From Akkermansia sp. (lineage in GTDB: Bacteria > Verrucomicrobiota > Verrucomicrobiia > Verrucomicrobiales > Akkermansiaceae), in contig JAFQSQ010000033.1 of NCBI GenBank assembly GCA_017409465.1, positions 1 through 51,906 on the forward strand: a DNA stretch of 51,906 nt. The letters run 5' to 3'. How positions within the stretch are numbered: the first letter of the stretch is position 1; every line of letters starts with the position of its first letter. Below the pieces are notes generated by a model, which searched no databases, was not told the DNA's origin, and worked only from the letters and a program-made list of their open reading frames with translations. Of the stretch, positions 16,273 to 24,192 are shown piece by piece. The translations under genes were made by a program, and so were the position numbers.

Positions 16273-16965
16273 ATGGAGCAGAGGTGTATACTGATAGCTG
16301 AGGATGACGGAGCCATTCGGGAGGTACTGGCAGATATCCTGCAGCAAGCCGGATATGCGGTTCGAGCAGCAGGCGATGGTCGCGCTGCCCTGGAGATGCT
16401 GCTGAGCACCCCCATTGATCTGGCACTGCTTGACGTCAACATGCCGGAAATCAACGGATTCAAGCTACTCAAAATCATGTCGCGCGAATGCCCGGGTATA
16501 CCGAGTATCATCCTGACGGCTCATGGTGAAGAGAAAGAGCGGGTCAAAGGTCTGGAGCTGGGTGCAGATGACTACGTAGTCAAACCCTTCAGTACAGCAG
16601 AACTGCTGGCTCGCATCGCCGCTGTCCTGCGCCGCTCCCCGGGCAGGCGCCTGCACGTAGCCCAGGAGCTGCGTTTCCCGGGCGGCACCCTGAACGGTGA
16701 GCAGATGAAGTGTCTGGCTGATGACGGCAATAATCTGGCTCTGACAGACAAGGAGTTTGAGCTCTTCCGCTACTTCCTCACGCATCCCGGCCGAATCATC
16801 TCGCAGGAAGAGCTGCTGCTGCGGGTATGGGGCAGCCATACCGGAGCCGGGCGCACCCGAACCGTGGCCGTCACCCTCACACGACTGCGCGACAAATTAC
16901 CGAAAGCCGCCGCCGAACGCTTTGAAAACGTGCGCGGTCGCGGATACCGCTGGAATGAGCTATGA
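16273..16965 (+). CDS. OmpR/PhoB-family response regulator
   Basis: A 230-residue cytosolic transcription regulator. The receiver domain spans about 1-120: acidic pocket EDD (10-12), phosphoacceptor Asp54 in LALLDVNMP, and the conserved Lys in DDYVVKPFS. The C-terminal winged helix (about 135-228) carries LTDKEFELFRYFLTHPG and RGRGYRW, both typical of OmpR-type DNA-binding domains. The start was set by the promoter position. The stop overlaps the ATG of the histidine kinase gene by 4 nt, which identifies its cognate kinase. Target genes cannot be read from the sequence; the divergently transcribed peptide importer is only about 160 nt away. Confidence 0.93.
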   Translation: MEQRCILIAEDDGAIREVLADILQQAGYAVRAAGDGRAALEMLLSTPIDLALLDVNMPEINGFKLLKIMSRECPGIPSIILTAHGEEKERVKGLELGADDYVVKPFSTAELLARIAAVLRRSPGRRLHVAQELRFPGGTLNGEQMKCLADDGNNLALTDKEFELFRYFLTHPGRIISQEELLLRVWGSHTGAGRTRTVAVTLTRLRDKLPKAAAERFENVRGRGYRWNEL

Positions 16966-18539
16966 AAAAGAAGCCTCTGATTATCCTTATTCTGTTCACG
17001 CTGTTGACACTCAGTGCCGCGCTGTGGCAGTGCTACGAAGCTGCCTCCCTCAACAGCCGTCTCACCGAAATCGACAAACGAGCCCAGCTGAACCGCCTGC
17101 TGGCACTCAGTCTGCCCCGCGTACAGGCTGAGCTGGATCGGCTGCTGGCTGAAGAGCGTGCCAAACTGGGTAACGGCCCCAATCTTCAATCCCCGGTATA
17201 CCCCATGCCGAAGGGCGGCAAGGCAGACTTCAACTGCGGTTTCTTCCTGCTGACCCCAGCCGGGCTGATGGTTCCCCCGGGGGATGAGGGGTTCGGTGCC
17301 GTGCTGAACAGTGCTACCGTCGTAATGAATACCATGCGCCGCAAGGCGTTCAATCCCTCTGCCCCGGTCTACGACCCCAATCAGACCTCCGGCTACGACC
17401 GCCGGACACAGCTACCGATTTTCGGTGTCTACGAGGCCAATGACCCCGACTTCACCAAGCCCATGGAAGCCAAGGGAAGTCCCGGTCCATTCTTTGCCTG
17501 GAATCATCTCAACAACCTGGTCTACATGCGCTCCGTGCCGACTACGCACGGCTGCGCCGCCGAAGGCTTCATCATCGATGCAGAGGTTCTGGCCGGGCAC
17601 CTGCTGCCGCTGGTGGAGCCGGGTCTCAAGGACGCCTCCATCGATTTTGTCAGAAAGGGAGAATCGGCCAATCTCATCCCCCTGCCCCTGGTGCTGCACC
17701 CGGGCAATACCGTCATCCTGCCGGATACGGAGGAACGCAACCGAGCCCTGCGCGGCACGGTGGCTGCCACCTGGCTCATATCGTTCATCAGCATCGGTAT
17801 CATCTTCGCTCTGCTGGCGTTTTATACGCGCATGGAGCGTCGCCGCAGTGACTTTGTCTCTGCCGTCACTCACGAGCTACGGACGCCTCTGACAAGCTTC
17901 AGTCTCATCACTGAGATGCTGCGCAACAACAATCTGACGAAGGAAAAAACGGATGAATATCACGAAACGCTCTACCACGAGACGCGTCGTCTGGGGCATC
18001 TGGTTGAGAACGTCCTGGCCTTTGCCAAGCTGAGTCGTGGCAAGGTGCGTGGTCGCTGCGACAGCGGATTGTGCCGAGAATTACTGAGTGCTCAATTCGA
18101 AAAAATTGCCTCACGGCTGCGAGAAAATGGTTTCAAGGTACATATCACTCACGATAAGCGCTGCGATATAGTAACCCTGCATACCGACCTGCTCTCGCTG
18201 GAGCAGATTCTCACCAATCTGGCAGATAATGCAGTCAAATATGCTGCGACAGCCGCCGTCCCCGCCGTCAACATCAGCGTAGTCCGCTCTCACAACACAC
18301 TAGGCATCCGCTTTACCGACAACGGTCCCGGTATTCCGCAGGAGTTGCAGAAGAGCATTTTCCAGCCCTTCTCCCGATCAGCCAAAGCAGAACAGGGGCG
18401 CAAACCGGGTATCGGGCTCGGGCTTGCACTTGCTCGGGATATGGCTCGCTCCATCGGCGGCGACCTGACGCTGGAGAAAAGTTCCGACGCCGGCACGACC
18501 TTCCTGCTGACGCTGCCTATCGGTGATAAAATCGCGTGA
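16962..18539 (+). CDS. Two-component sensor histidine kinase
   Basis: A 525-residue inner-membrane kinase partnered with the regulator upstream (ATGA overlap). Two membrane spans (about 5-27 and 264-286) bracket a periplasmic sensor region of about 235 residues with no family I can name. The H-box is SAVTHELRTPLTSFSL with phosphorylated His304. The catalytic domain shows the N-box (LADNAVKYA), G1 (FTDNGPGIP) and G2 (GIGLGLALARDMA). There is no HAMP domain between TM2 and the H-box. The signal sensed is unknown. Confidence 0.92.
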   Translation: MKKKPLIILILFTLLTLSAALWQCYEAASLNSRLTEIDKRAQLNRLLALSLPRVQAELDRLLAEERAKLGNGPNLQSPVYPMPKGGKADFNCGFFLLTPAGLMVPPGDEGFGAVLNSATVVMNTMRRKAFNPSAPVYDPNQTSGYDRRTQLPIFGVYEANDPDFTKPMEAKGSPGPFFAWNHLNNLVYMRSVPTTHGCAAEGFIIDAEVLAGHLLPLVEPGLKDASIDFVRKGESANLIPLPLVLHPGNTVILPDTEERNRALRGTVAATWLISFISIGIIFALLAFYTRMERRRSDFVSAVTHELRTPLTSFSLITEMLRNNNLTKEKTDEYHETLYHETRRLGHLVENVLAFAKLSRGKVRGRCDSGLCRELLSAQFEKIASRLRENGFKVHITHDKRCDIVTLHTDLLSLEQILTNLADNAVKYAATAAVPAVNISVVRSHNTLGIRFTDNGPGIPQELQKSIFQPFSRSAKAEQGRKPGIGLGLALARDMARSIGGDLTLEKSSDAGTTFLLTLPIGDKIA

Positions 18540-18564
18540 TAGGCTACTACAACCCGCGATTGCT

Positions 18565-19263
18565 TCAGGACTGCGCCTCCCGAGGCGCATTGGTACCGCC
18601 GATGAGGAGCACCATCTCGCCCTTGGGCGGATGCGCGGTAAACTCAGCCAGCAGCGTCGCTGCTGACCCTCGGTGGTAGGTCTCGAACACCTTAGTCAGT
18701 TCACGAGCCACACACACGGGGGTATCCGGCGCTAATTCTGCCAGTGCCTGTATTGTCTTGACGATACGGAAAGGTGATTCGTAGAAAATGCTGGTGTGAT
18801 TCGATTCTACCGCCCGCTGGAGCATCGCCGCACGTTTCCCCGACTTCACCGGCAGGAATCCACCGAAGAAAAAGGCATCGCTGGGCAGCCCCGACCCCAC
18901 CAACGCCGTCACCACGGCGGAAGGTCCGGGCAGTACAGTGAATGCCACATTCTGATTTCTGAGCTCCTGAATGAGCCTGTAGCCGGGATCGCTGACACCG
19001 GGCATACCGGCATCAGTCACCACGGCAAAACGTTCGCCGCGTAACGCCCGCTCTGCCACTTCCGGGGCGCGGCGGGTCTCATTGTGCTCATGAAGGCTGA
19101 GCAGTGGCTTGCGTATGCCATAGTGCGCCAACAGCATACCGGTGTTGCGTGTATCCTCGCAGCAGATACAATCCACCGATTCCAGCACCGTCAGCGCCCG
19201 GCGCGTGATATCCTCCCGATTGCCGATGGGCAGCCCGACAAAACTGACGGGATACTCAATCAT
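18565..19263 (-). CDS. rsmI: 16S rRNA 2'-O-methyltransferase RsmI
   Basis: A 232-residue SAM-dependent enzyme that methylates the 2'-hydroxyl of C1402 in 16S rRNA. The tetrapyrrole-methylase fold is evident from VGLPIGNREDITRRAL at the start, CCEDTRNTGMLLAHYGI, VTDAGMPGVSDPGYRL, and LPGPSAVVTALVGSGLPSD. The family is often 270-290 residues; this copy is shorter at the C-terminus and ends soon after the KGEMVLLIGG strand. It is the last gene of a set of three overlapping genes: its ATG overlaps the lptE stop by 4 nt. It converges on the kinase gene with a 25-nt gap. Confidence 0.94.
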   Translation of the reverse strand: MIEYPVSFVGLPIGNREDITRRALTVLESVDCICCEDTRNTGMLLAHYGIRKPLLSLHEHNETRRAPEVAERALRGERFAVVTDAGMPGVSDPGYRLIQELRNQNVAFTVLPGPSAVVTALVGSGLPSDAFFFGGFLPVKSGKRAAMLQRAVESNHTSIFYESPFRIVKTIQALAELAPDTPVCVARELTKVFETYHRGSAATLLAEFTAHPPKGEMVLLIGGTNAPREAQS

Positions 19264-19781
19264 GGCATGGTGAGGTTGGTCACCAGCTGCTCTGCCGCCT
19301 GGCGGGCAGCCGATGCAAGAGCATTGTCCACAGCGCCCTGCACGTTGCCGGAGGTGTTCAGGTTACTGCCCTCGCCCTTCACCCTGCCGCTCTTGAGGAC
19401 GGCACCGGTCTTGCGGTCGACTACCTGGTACTCGACGGTCACCGTCAGCCCCACCTCAGAGCTGAGGTACGAGTCGTACGGATTGGTACGCAGTGAGCTG
19501 CGCTTGATATCCGTCACCTCACCGCGAATGAATACATCAGCCGTGGAGGGCGAAGCCAGGGTATAGGTACCATCACGCTGCAGCGAATCTGCCATGGCGG
19601 TGGTGAACTGCACCGCCAGACCGGGCTGGGTCGTGTGGTTACCGAACACCTCGACAAAGGCGGTTTCCTTGCCTTCCATGCACTTGGGCTTGAGTCCACC
19701 GAGGCGGTAGCCACAGGAGACCATCAGCGCAGCAGAAAGCAGCGAGGCGAATACGATAGAGAGGAGAGAGCGGGATTTCAT
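19260..19781 (-). CDS. lptE: LPS-assembly lipoprotein LptE
   Basis: A 173-residue outer-membrane lipoprotein. The signal peptide ends with the lipobox MVSC (Cys23) followed by GYRLGG, the N-terminal hallmark of LptE. The body has the expected pattern: an early IAVEVFGN-like strand (TAFVEVFGNHTTQPGLAVQF), a helix, and late strands (VEYQVVDRKTGAVLKSGRV). LptE plugs the LptD barrel and helps insert lipopolysaccharide into the outer leaflet. Start and stop each overlap a neighbouring gene by 4 nt, so translation is probably coupled to the BamD-like gene and rsmI. Confidence 0.85.
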   Translation of the reverse strand: MKSRSLLSIVFASLLSAALMVSCGYRLGGLKPKCMEGKETAFVEVFGNHTTQPGLAVQFTTAMADSLQRDGTYTLASPSTADVFIRGEVTDIKRSSLRTNPYDSYLSSEVGLTVTVEYQVVDRKTGAVLKSGRVKGEGSNLNTSGNVQGAVDNALASAARQAAEQLVTNLTMP

Positions 19782-20749
19782 GAGCGTTGTTTGGCTGCGG
19801 CCTGAGCCGCACGGGCTTTTTCGAGCAGCTGCTGAGCCTCAGCCGCTGCCTCAGGGTTAATCTTTTGTTGACGGATGACATCTTCGAAGCAGAAGATGGC
19901 AGAGGGATATTCACGAGCACGCTCCAGATAGTATCGACCGACCTCCAGCTGCTGGTTGACCAGCAGGCGGTCCATGTCCGCAGCGCTGCTATAGGCCTTG
20001 CGGGCATCCTTGTGCTTCGGGAAGCGCAGACAGAACTCTTCGTAGGCCTCGCGGGCGTGCGTCAGATTCACCAGACTGTCAGCATCGCCACGGGTGTTAC
20101 GGTTAGCCCAGAGCCCGGCTACCATCAGCTGAGCATCCGGCGCCAGGGGGCTGTCGGGATACGTCTCTACCAGGCGGGCATACTCCATGCGAGCCTCATC
20201 GGGACGCTCCTGCTCCACCAGATACCCGGCCAGAATCGATGAAGCCGTAGCCGCCATGTCGTTGTAGGGAGCTTTCGCAATGATGGTGCGCAGCCAGTCA
20301 ATCACGACCCCGGAATCCATCGGTGCCGACCATGCGCCGAACAGCACATCAACCTGCATCTCACCCTTGGCGGCAGAAAAAGCCATGGCCAGCTGGCGAT
20401 CCAGAGCTACCTTGTAGAGAGGGCTCTGCGGGTAGAGCTCAATGAGACGCGAATACTGCCGGAATGCCTCGCGGTAGTCCTTTTTCGCTTCATAGACCTG
20501 CCCCAGCTCATAGCGAGCCTCAGGTGCCATCGGAGCGAGTGTACGGAACTCGGCGATTCGCTTGTACTTGCTCTCAGCCTTGCTCAGATTGCCGGCTTGT
20601 CGCAGGCTGCGTGCCTCGGCAAGCAGCTTGTCAGCCACGGCGTCCTGCCCCGCAACAGAGCCGGCGGGGTAGAGATTCTTGTAATCAGCACACATGGGAA
20701 GCGCCATCAACGCCGCCGCACCTATGAGTAACAAAGCTTTTTGGTTCAT
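19778..20749 (-). CDS. BamD-like TPR outer-membrane assembly protein
   Basis: A 323-residue exported TPR protein. ATG 20749 gives a signal peptide (MNQKALLLIGAAALMALPMC) and sits 9 nt after a good -10 box; longer upstream starts would overlap the promoter. A Cys lies at the end of the signal but without a clear lipobox. TPR-like helix pairs are visible: LAEARSLRQAGNLSKAESKY, AFRQYSRLIELYPQSPLY, ARMEYARLVETYPDSPLAPD and AYEEFCLRFPKHKDARKAY. The pattern matches BamD/YfiO and YbgF-type proteins. It is first in an overlapping set with lptE, consistent with a role in outer-membrane biogenesis. It is longer than BamD (about 245). Confidence 0.75.
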   Translation of the reverse strand: MNQKALLLIGAAALMALPMCADYKNLYPAGSVAGQDAVADKLLAEARSLRQAGNLSKAESKYKRIAEFRTLAPMAPEARYELGQVYEAKKDYREAFRQYSRLIELYPQSPLYKVALDRQLAMAFSAAKGEMQVDVLFGAWSAPMDSGVVIDWLRTIIAKAPYNDMAATASSILAGYLVEQERPDEARMEYARLVETYPDSPLAPDAQLMVAGLWANRNTRGDADSLVNLTHAREAYEEFCLRFPKHKDARKAYSSAADMDRLLVNQQLEVGRYYLERAREYPSAIFCFEDVIRQQKINPEAAAEAQQLLEKARAAQAAAKQRS

Positions 20750-20758
20750 CTGATCTAC

Positions 20759-20787
20759 AGAATACCATGCCGCCCCACGCTCTGCAA
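20759..20787 (-). promoter_or_regulatory. Promoter of the bamD-like/lptE/rsmI operon
   Basis: Minus strand: TTGCAG (20782-20787), 17-nt spacer, TATTCT (20759-20764), 9 nt before the start codon. Confidence 0.6.
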
Positions 20788-20873
20788 GTTTGAAATTGCT
20801 CTTTTGCGTCTTATCTCGCAGTGATGCCCATCTGTTTTCGGACAAACACGAGGTCGAGCGCATCCACACCCCT

Positions 20874-21395
20874 ATGATCTGGCGCGCAATTCTGCATTTT
20901 CCTCAAAGTCTTCTGCACCGTTTTCTGGCCCGACATGCCGACACATCCCCCACGGCGGACTTCCGGCTCAAGTCGTTCATGGGTCGCTGGTATGAGCAGG
21001 CGAGGCTGGAAAATCCCTTTGAATATGGGATGGACGGCGTCTACAGCGAATACGCTCTCATCGCCCCCGGCCAGATCAGCGTCAGCAACCACGGTATCGC
21101 CCCGGGGGGGAAGCACAGCCTCGCACGGGGACAGGCGTTCATGCCCGACAGCACCGTGCCCGGCCGTCTGAGGGTATCCTTTGTACCGCCCTATACCTGG
21201 TTCAGCTCACCGCTGCACATCCTCTACACGGATGAGGGCTACCGAGAAGCCCTGGTCTCCGGCAGCGGGGGACACTACCTCTGGCTGCTGACGAGAGAGC
21301 GGCACCCGGGCAGCGACAGCATCTCGCATCTGCTCAGCGAGGCTCGTCGACGCGGGTTCGACACCTCCTCCCTGCGCTATACGCACCAGCCGTGA
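20874..21395 (+). CDS. Lipocalin family protein (Blc-like)
   Basis: A 173-residue protein. The lipocalin signature FMGRWYEQARLENPFE lies at about 35-50 with Gly37 and Trp39, followed by the expected beta strands (GVYSEYALIAPGQISVSNHG, PGRLRVSFV, YLWLLTRE) and a C-terminal helix (SISHLLSEARRRGFDTSSL). Bacterial lipocalins bind lipophilic ligands at the envelope. I see no clear signal peptide or lipobox with the ATG at 20874. An alternative start at 20790 adds 28 residues but runs into the promoter region of the divergent operon. The chosen start is therefore tentative. Confidence 0.85.
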   Translation: MIWRAILHFPQSLLHRFLARHADTSPTADFRLKSFMGRWYEQARLENPFEYGMDGVYSEYALIAPGQISVSNHGIAPGGKHSLARGQAFMPDSTVPGRLRVSFVPPYTWFSSPLHILYTDEGYREALVSGSGGHYLWLLTRERHPGSDSISHLLSEARRRGFDTSSLRYTHQP

Positions 21396-21410
21396 GAGAG
21401 ACCTCCCGCG

Positions 21411-22307
21411 TCAGAATCGGAAATCCACAGCCACAGAGGCATAGAAGCCGGGGTGGTAATGGTGCAGCTCATTCGTATGTTTGCCACTATCCAGACGTTG
21501 GAACCGCGCCGTTGTGGCCAACGTGGAGCCCAACTGAGCCTTGACGATACGCTTGGTCTGACCTGCTTCGGAAAAATCATACTCGGCCGTCACACCGGCT
21601 ACGAGAGAGCGTACGCTGAATAACTCCGTACCGCGTCTGGTGCGCACGGCCCAGGTATTCCCCTCACCCATGATGAACGGACCGGCGGCCAATCGAGGGG
21701 TAATCGAGTAGAGAGCCTCCAGGTTATAGCCCTTCAGCGTGATGTTCCAGTCCTGCGTCGGCTTCCATTCGGCCTTGAAATAGGGCGCAAGTCCGTACTC
21801 CAGGCGCTGAGGCATCACCAGCAAGCCGGCAGAAAAGGAGAACGTGTCCGTATGCTTCATGCGGTACATGGCGGCACCGCCGACATCAAGCCCGTCCCAC
21901 TGCGCGGAGAGGTCCGTCGCGTAGTTCGCAATCAGCGTCATCGAGACACGCCTGCCCTCCGGCAGGCTGCGCAGCACCGTCAACGGCAGACTGGCGCTGT
22001 ATAGCTCGTCGTGGTGCATCTCCAGGCTGCCGGACGTATGGATAGTCGTCAGGCTCATATCCAGCTCCGCATTGAACGCCCATTTGCCGAAATGGGTTCG
22101 GCGCGGATCCGAAAAAGGAATCACCAGGTTATACTCCTGCAATCCGAGGGAAGATGCCTTGCCATGGCGTTCGGAAACATCGCTCCAGATCGTCAGCGAT
22201 GCCGCGCTGGGCAGTAGTCCGGACTCCGGCAGTTGATACGCACAATCAAGAGCCTGAGCGGCTCCTGCACTGCAAAGGATTCCGAGTGTAGCTACATATT
22301 TCTTCAT
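21411..22307 (-). CDS. Exported protein, probable outer-membrane beta-barrel
   Basis: A 298-residue protein I do not recognise. ATG 22307 gives a typical signal peptide (MKKYVATLGILCSAGAAQA) and is 7 nt after the -10 box. The mature part is rich in alternating hydrophobic/aromatic strands (GLLPSAASLTIWSDVSERHG, FSFSAGLLVMPQRLEYGLAP, WNITLKGYNLEALYSITPRL, VRSLVAGVTAEYDF) and ends in FYASVAVDFRF. A terminal aromatic residue on a strand is characteristic of outer-membrane barrels. No function is proposed. Confidence 0.65.
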   Translation of the reverse strand: MKKYVATLGILCSAGAAQALDCAYQLPESGLLPSAASLTIWSDVSERHGKASSLGLQEYNLVIPFSDPRRTHFGKWAFNAELDMSLTTIHTSGSLEMHHDELYSASLPLTVLRSLPEGRRVSMTLIANYATDLSAQWDGLDVGGAAMYRMKHTDTFSFSAGLLVMPQRLEYGLAPYFKAEWKPTQDWNITLKGYNLEALYSITPRLAAGPFIMGEGNTWAVRTRRGTELFSVRSLVAGVTAEYDFSEAGQTKRIVKAQLGSTLATTARFQRLDSGKHTNELHHYHPGFYASVAVDFRF

Positions 22308-22314
22308 GTGCTGC

Positions 22315-22343
22315 AAAGTATCAGAACTAATAACTATTGTCAA
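22315..22343 (-). promoter_or_regulatory. Promoter of the putative barrel protein gene
   Basis: Minus strand: perfect TTGACA (22338-22343), 17-nt spacer, TACTTT (22315-22320), 7 nt before the start codon. Confidence 0.65.
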
Positions 22344-22357
22344 GACTAAACAATAAA

Positions 22358-23308
22358 TCACCACACATCTTCCTCCCAGTCAGCCCTGGGATGCGCCCGG
22401 CGATACACTTCACGCATGCGGGTCTTGGTGACGTGAGTATAAATCTGAGTCGTCGAGAGCGAGGAATGGCCGAGCAGTTCCTGCACCGCGCGCAGATCAG
22501 CGCCGGCATCGAGCAGATGCGTTGCGAACGTATGGCGCAGCTTGTGTGGGGAGATGTGGAAGGGAATATCGGAGAGGCGAAGGTATTTATCGAGCATCAA
22601 CTGCACGCTCCGCCCGGTCATCCGCCGCCCGAGACGGCTGATAAACAAGGGACCGTCATCGGGGATACCCGCCAGCTGCCGGTATTTTTCGACAGCCTCG
22701 CGGGCATAATCCCCTACCGGCACCAGGCGTACCTTGCGCCCCTTGCCCAGAACGCGGATGCAATCATCGCCCCGCCTCAGGGCATCGGCATTGAGCCCTA
22801 CCAGCTCGCTGAGTCGAATCCCGCAGGCGTAGAACAGCTCCAGTATCGCGGCATCACGATACGGAATCCACGCCGGGTGTTTCTTATCGACCGGAACCTG
22901 CAGAGGAAGTGCCAGCAGAGCTTCCATCTGTCGCAGGCTCAGGTGTACCGGCAGGCTCTGGGAGGCTCTGGGCAGCACCACATCAGCCAGAGGATTCACG
23001 GTCAATCCCTCGCGCCGCATCTGGTAGGTATAAAATGAACGAAGAGCCGCAAATCGCAGGCGTATCGTCGATGGCTTGAGCTGCAGGTTGAGCGCCTCGT
23101 AAAGCCATGCGCGAAAATCTTCCCCGGCACAGCAGGACCAGTCTGCAAAGCGCTCACCCATCCATTCGCGAAACTGCAACAGCGAGCGACGGTACGATTC
23201 CACCGTTCGGGGCGATGAATTGCGCTCCGCTTCCATGTAACTCAGGAAGCGGTCGGCAAGAGCATCCGGTACGGCGGTTTCGGCCGAGTCATCTCCGACA
23301 GGAATCAT
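22358..23308 (-). CDS. Tyrosine recombinase XerC/XerD
   Basis: A 316-residue recombinase with an N-terminal SAM-like core-binding domain (about 15-105) and a C-terminal catalytic domain. The full active-site set is visible: Arg165 (GIRLSEL), Lys189 (GKGRK), His255 and Arg258 ([12 protein letters not shown]), His281 ([10 protein letters not shown]) and nucleophile Tyr290 (IYTHV). Length and spacing match XerC/XerD, which resolve chromosome dimers at dif. No dif-like site was identified nearby. An insertion of about ten residues ([10 protein letters not shown]) lies before the catalytic Arg. Nothing indicates an integron or phage integrase role, as no attachment site or cargo is seen. Confidence 0.92.
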   Translation of the reverse strand: MIPVGDDSAETAVPDALADRFLSYMEAERNSSPRTVESYRRSLLQFREWMGERFADWSCCAGEDFRAWLYEALNLQLKPSTIRLRFAALRSFYTYQMRREGLTVNPLADVVLPRASQSLPVHLSLRQMEALLALPLQVPVDKKHPAWIPYRDAAILELFYACGIRLSELVGLNADALRRGDDCIRVLGKGRKVRLVPVGDYAREAVEKYRQLAGIPDDGPLFISRLGRRMTGRSVQLMLDKYLRLSDIPFHISPHKLRHTFATHLLDAGADLRAVQELLGHSSLSTTQIYTHVTKTRMREVYRRAHPRADWEEDVW

Positions 23309-23325
23309 CGTCTATTGTTGTAACA

Positions 23326-23360
23326 CAAAAAAGCGCCGCGAGCAAGTCCGGGGGCGGCGC
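23326..23360 (-). terminator. Terminator after the MBL-fold gene
   Basis: Read on the minus strand, gcgccgc (23354-23360) pairs with gcggcgc (23333-23339), followed by six T residues. It separates the gatB/MBL operon from the recombinase gene. Confidence 0.7.
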
Positions 23361-23367
23361 AATGGAG

Positions 23368-24174
23368 TCATAAATCTATCACCTGCCCCGTTGATAATGA
23401 GCGCAGGCGTCTTCCCATGCGGCGCTGCATCACGCGGAAAGCGCCTTCCCCGGTACAATGACCGGTCAGGTATATCGTGGGATAGGCAGCCAGTTCATCC
23501 GCCGTTGCCAGCAAGGCATCAGCATCCAGCTGCGGATTCAGCTTCATCAAATGAAAACCGCCGACAAAAACATCGGGGCGAAAATGGCGCACGATACGAA
23601 GCACCCCGCGATGGGAACAACCGCTGAACAGAATACGACGCCCGGCCTCCTCTATCACCATGTACTGCTCGTGGCGGAAATCCTCCGGCTGCCGCACACC
23701 ATCGACCACCATCGTCATCCCGCCGGCTATATCTTCCGCACTATCGCCCAACACGCTGCCGGCGTACAAAGTCAGCCCGGGCAACGGTGAACAAACAGTT
23801 TCCGAAACCCTCACCACACGAGGGTGCGACGCCAGCGCGGCATTGAGGCCGATATCGCGGCCGATGGCATTGAAATGGCCGTCGAAGGCGTGAGGACTCA
23901 CCAGGACGGAGGCGTGGGAATTCAGCTCCAGAAAGCGAGACAAGCCACCGCCGTGGTCGTAGTGACCATGAGAGAGGACAGCCAGGTTCACTGAAGCCAG
24001 ATTCACCCCCATGTGCCCGGCATTGGACGCAAAGGCCGGCGAGGCCCCGGCATCGAACAGAATACGCGCACCTGAGGTCTCTATCAGCAGACTCAGCCCA
24101 TGTTCCGCCACCAGCTCCGGGCAGTGGCACGTATTCTCCATCAATACACGAATCCTCACAGCGTGTGTTCTCAA
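23368..24174 (-). CDS. MBL-fold metallohydrolase
   Basis: A 268-residue metallo-beta-lactamase-fold protein. The metal-binding motif LSHGHYDHGGG (HxHxDH) lies at about 77-87. Further candidate ligands are the later His in SGCSHRGV and in TGHCTGE. The layout (VLMENT...EHGLSLLIETSGARILFDAG) matches the group annotated as dihydropterin-ribofuranosylaminobenzene phosphate synthase-like hydrolases; the true substrate is unknown. It starts 18 nt after the gatB stop, so the two are co-transcribed, and a terminator follows. An internal ATG at 24141 would cut into the first beta strand, so I prefer 24174. Confidence 0.85.
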   Translation of the reverse strand: MRTHAVRIRVLMENTCHCPELVAEHGLSLLIETSGARILFDAGASPAFASNAGHMGVNLASVNLAVLSHGHYDHGGGLSRFLELNSHASVLVSPHAFDGHFNAIGRDIGLNAALASHPRVVRVSETVCSPLPGLTLYAGSVLGDSAEDIAGGMTMVVDGVRQPEDFRHEQYMVIEEAGRRILFSGCSHRGVLRIVRHFRPDVFVGGFHLMKLNPQLDADALLATADELAAYPTIYLTGHCTGEGAFRVMQRRMGRRLRSLSTGQVIDL

Positions 24175-24192
24175 TCGACGAATGGCCGGTTC

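Noticed and set aside
22358..23308. Xer-type recombinase as the integrase of a genomic island or the invertase acting on the repeats
   Set aside because: Its sequence fits housekeeping XerC/XerD and it is about 13 kb from the repeats with ordinary genes between. No attachment sites were found.
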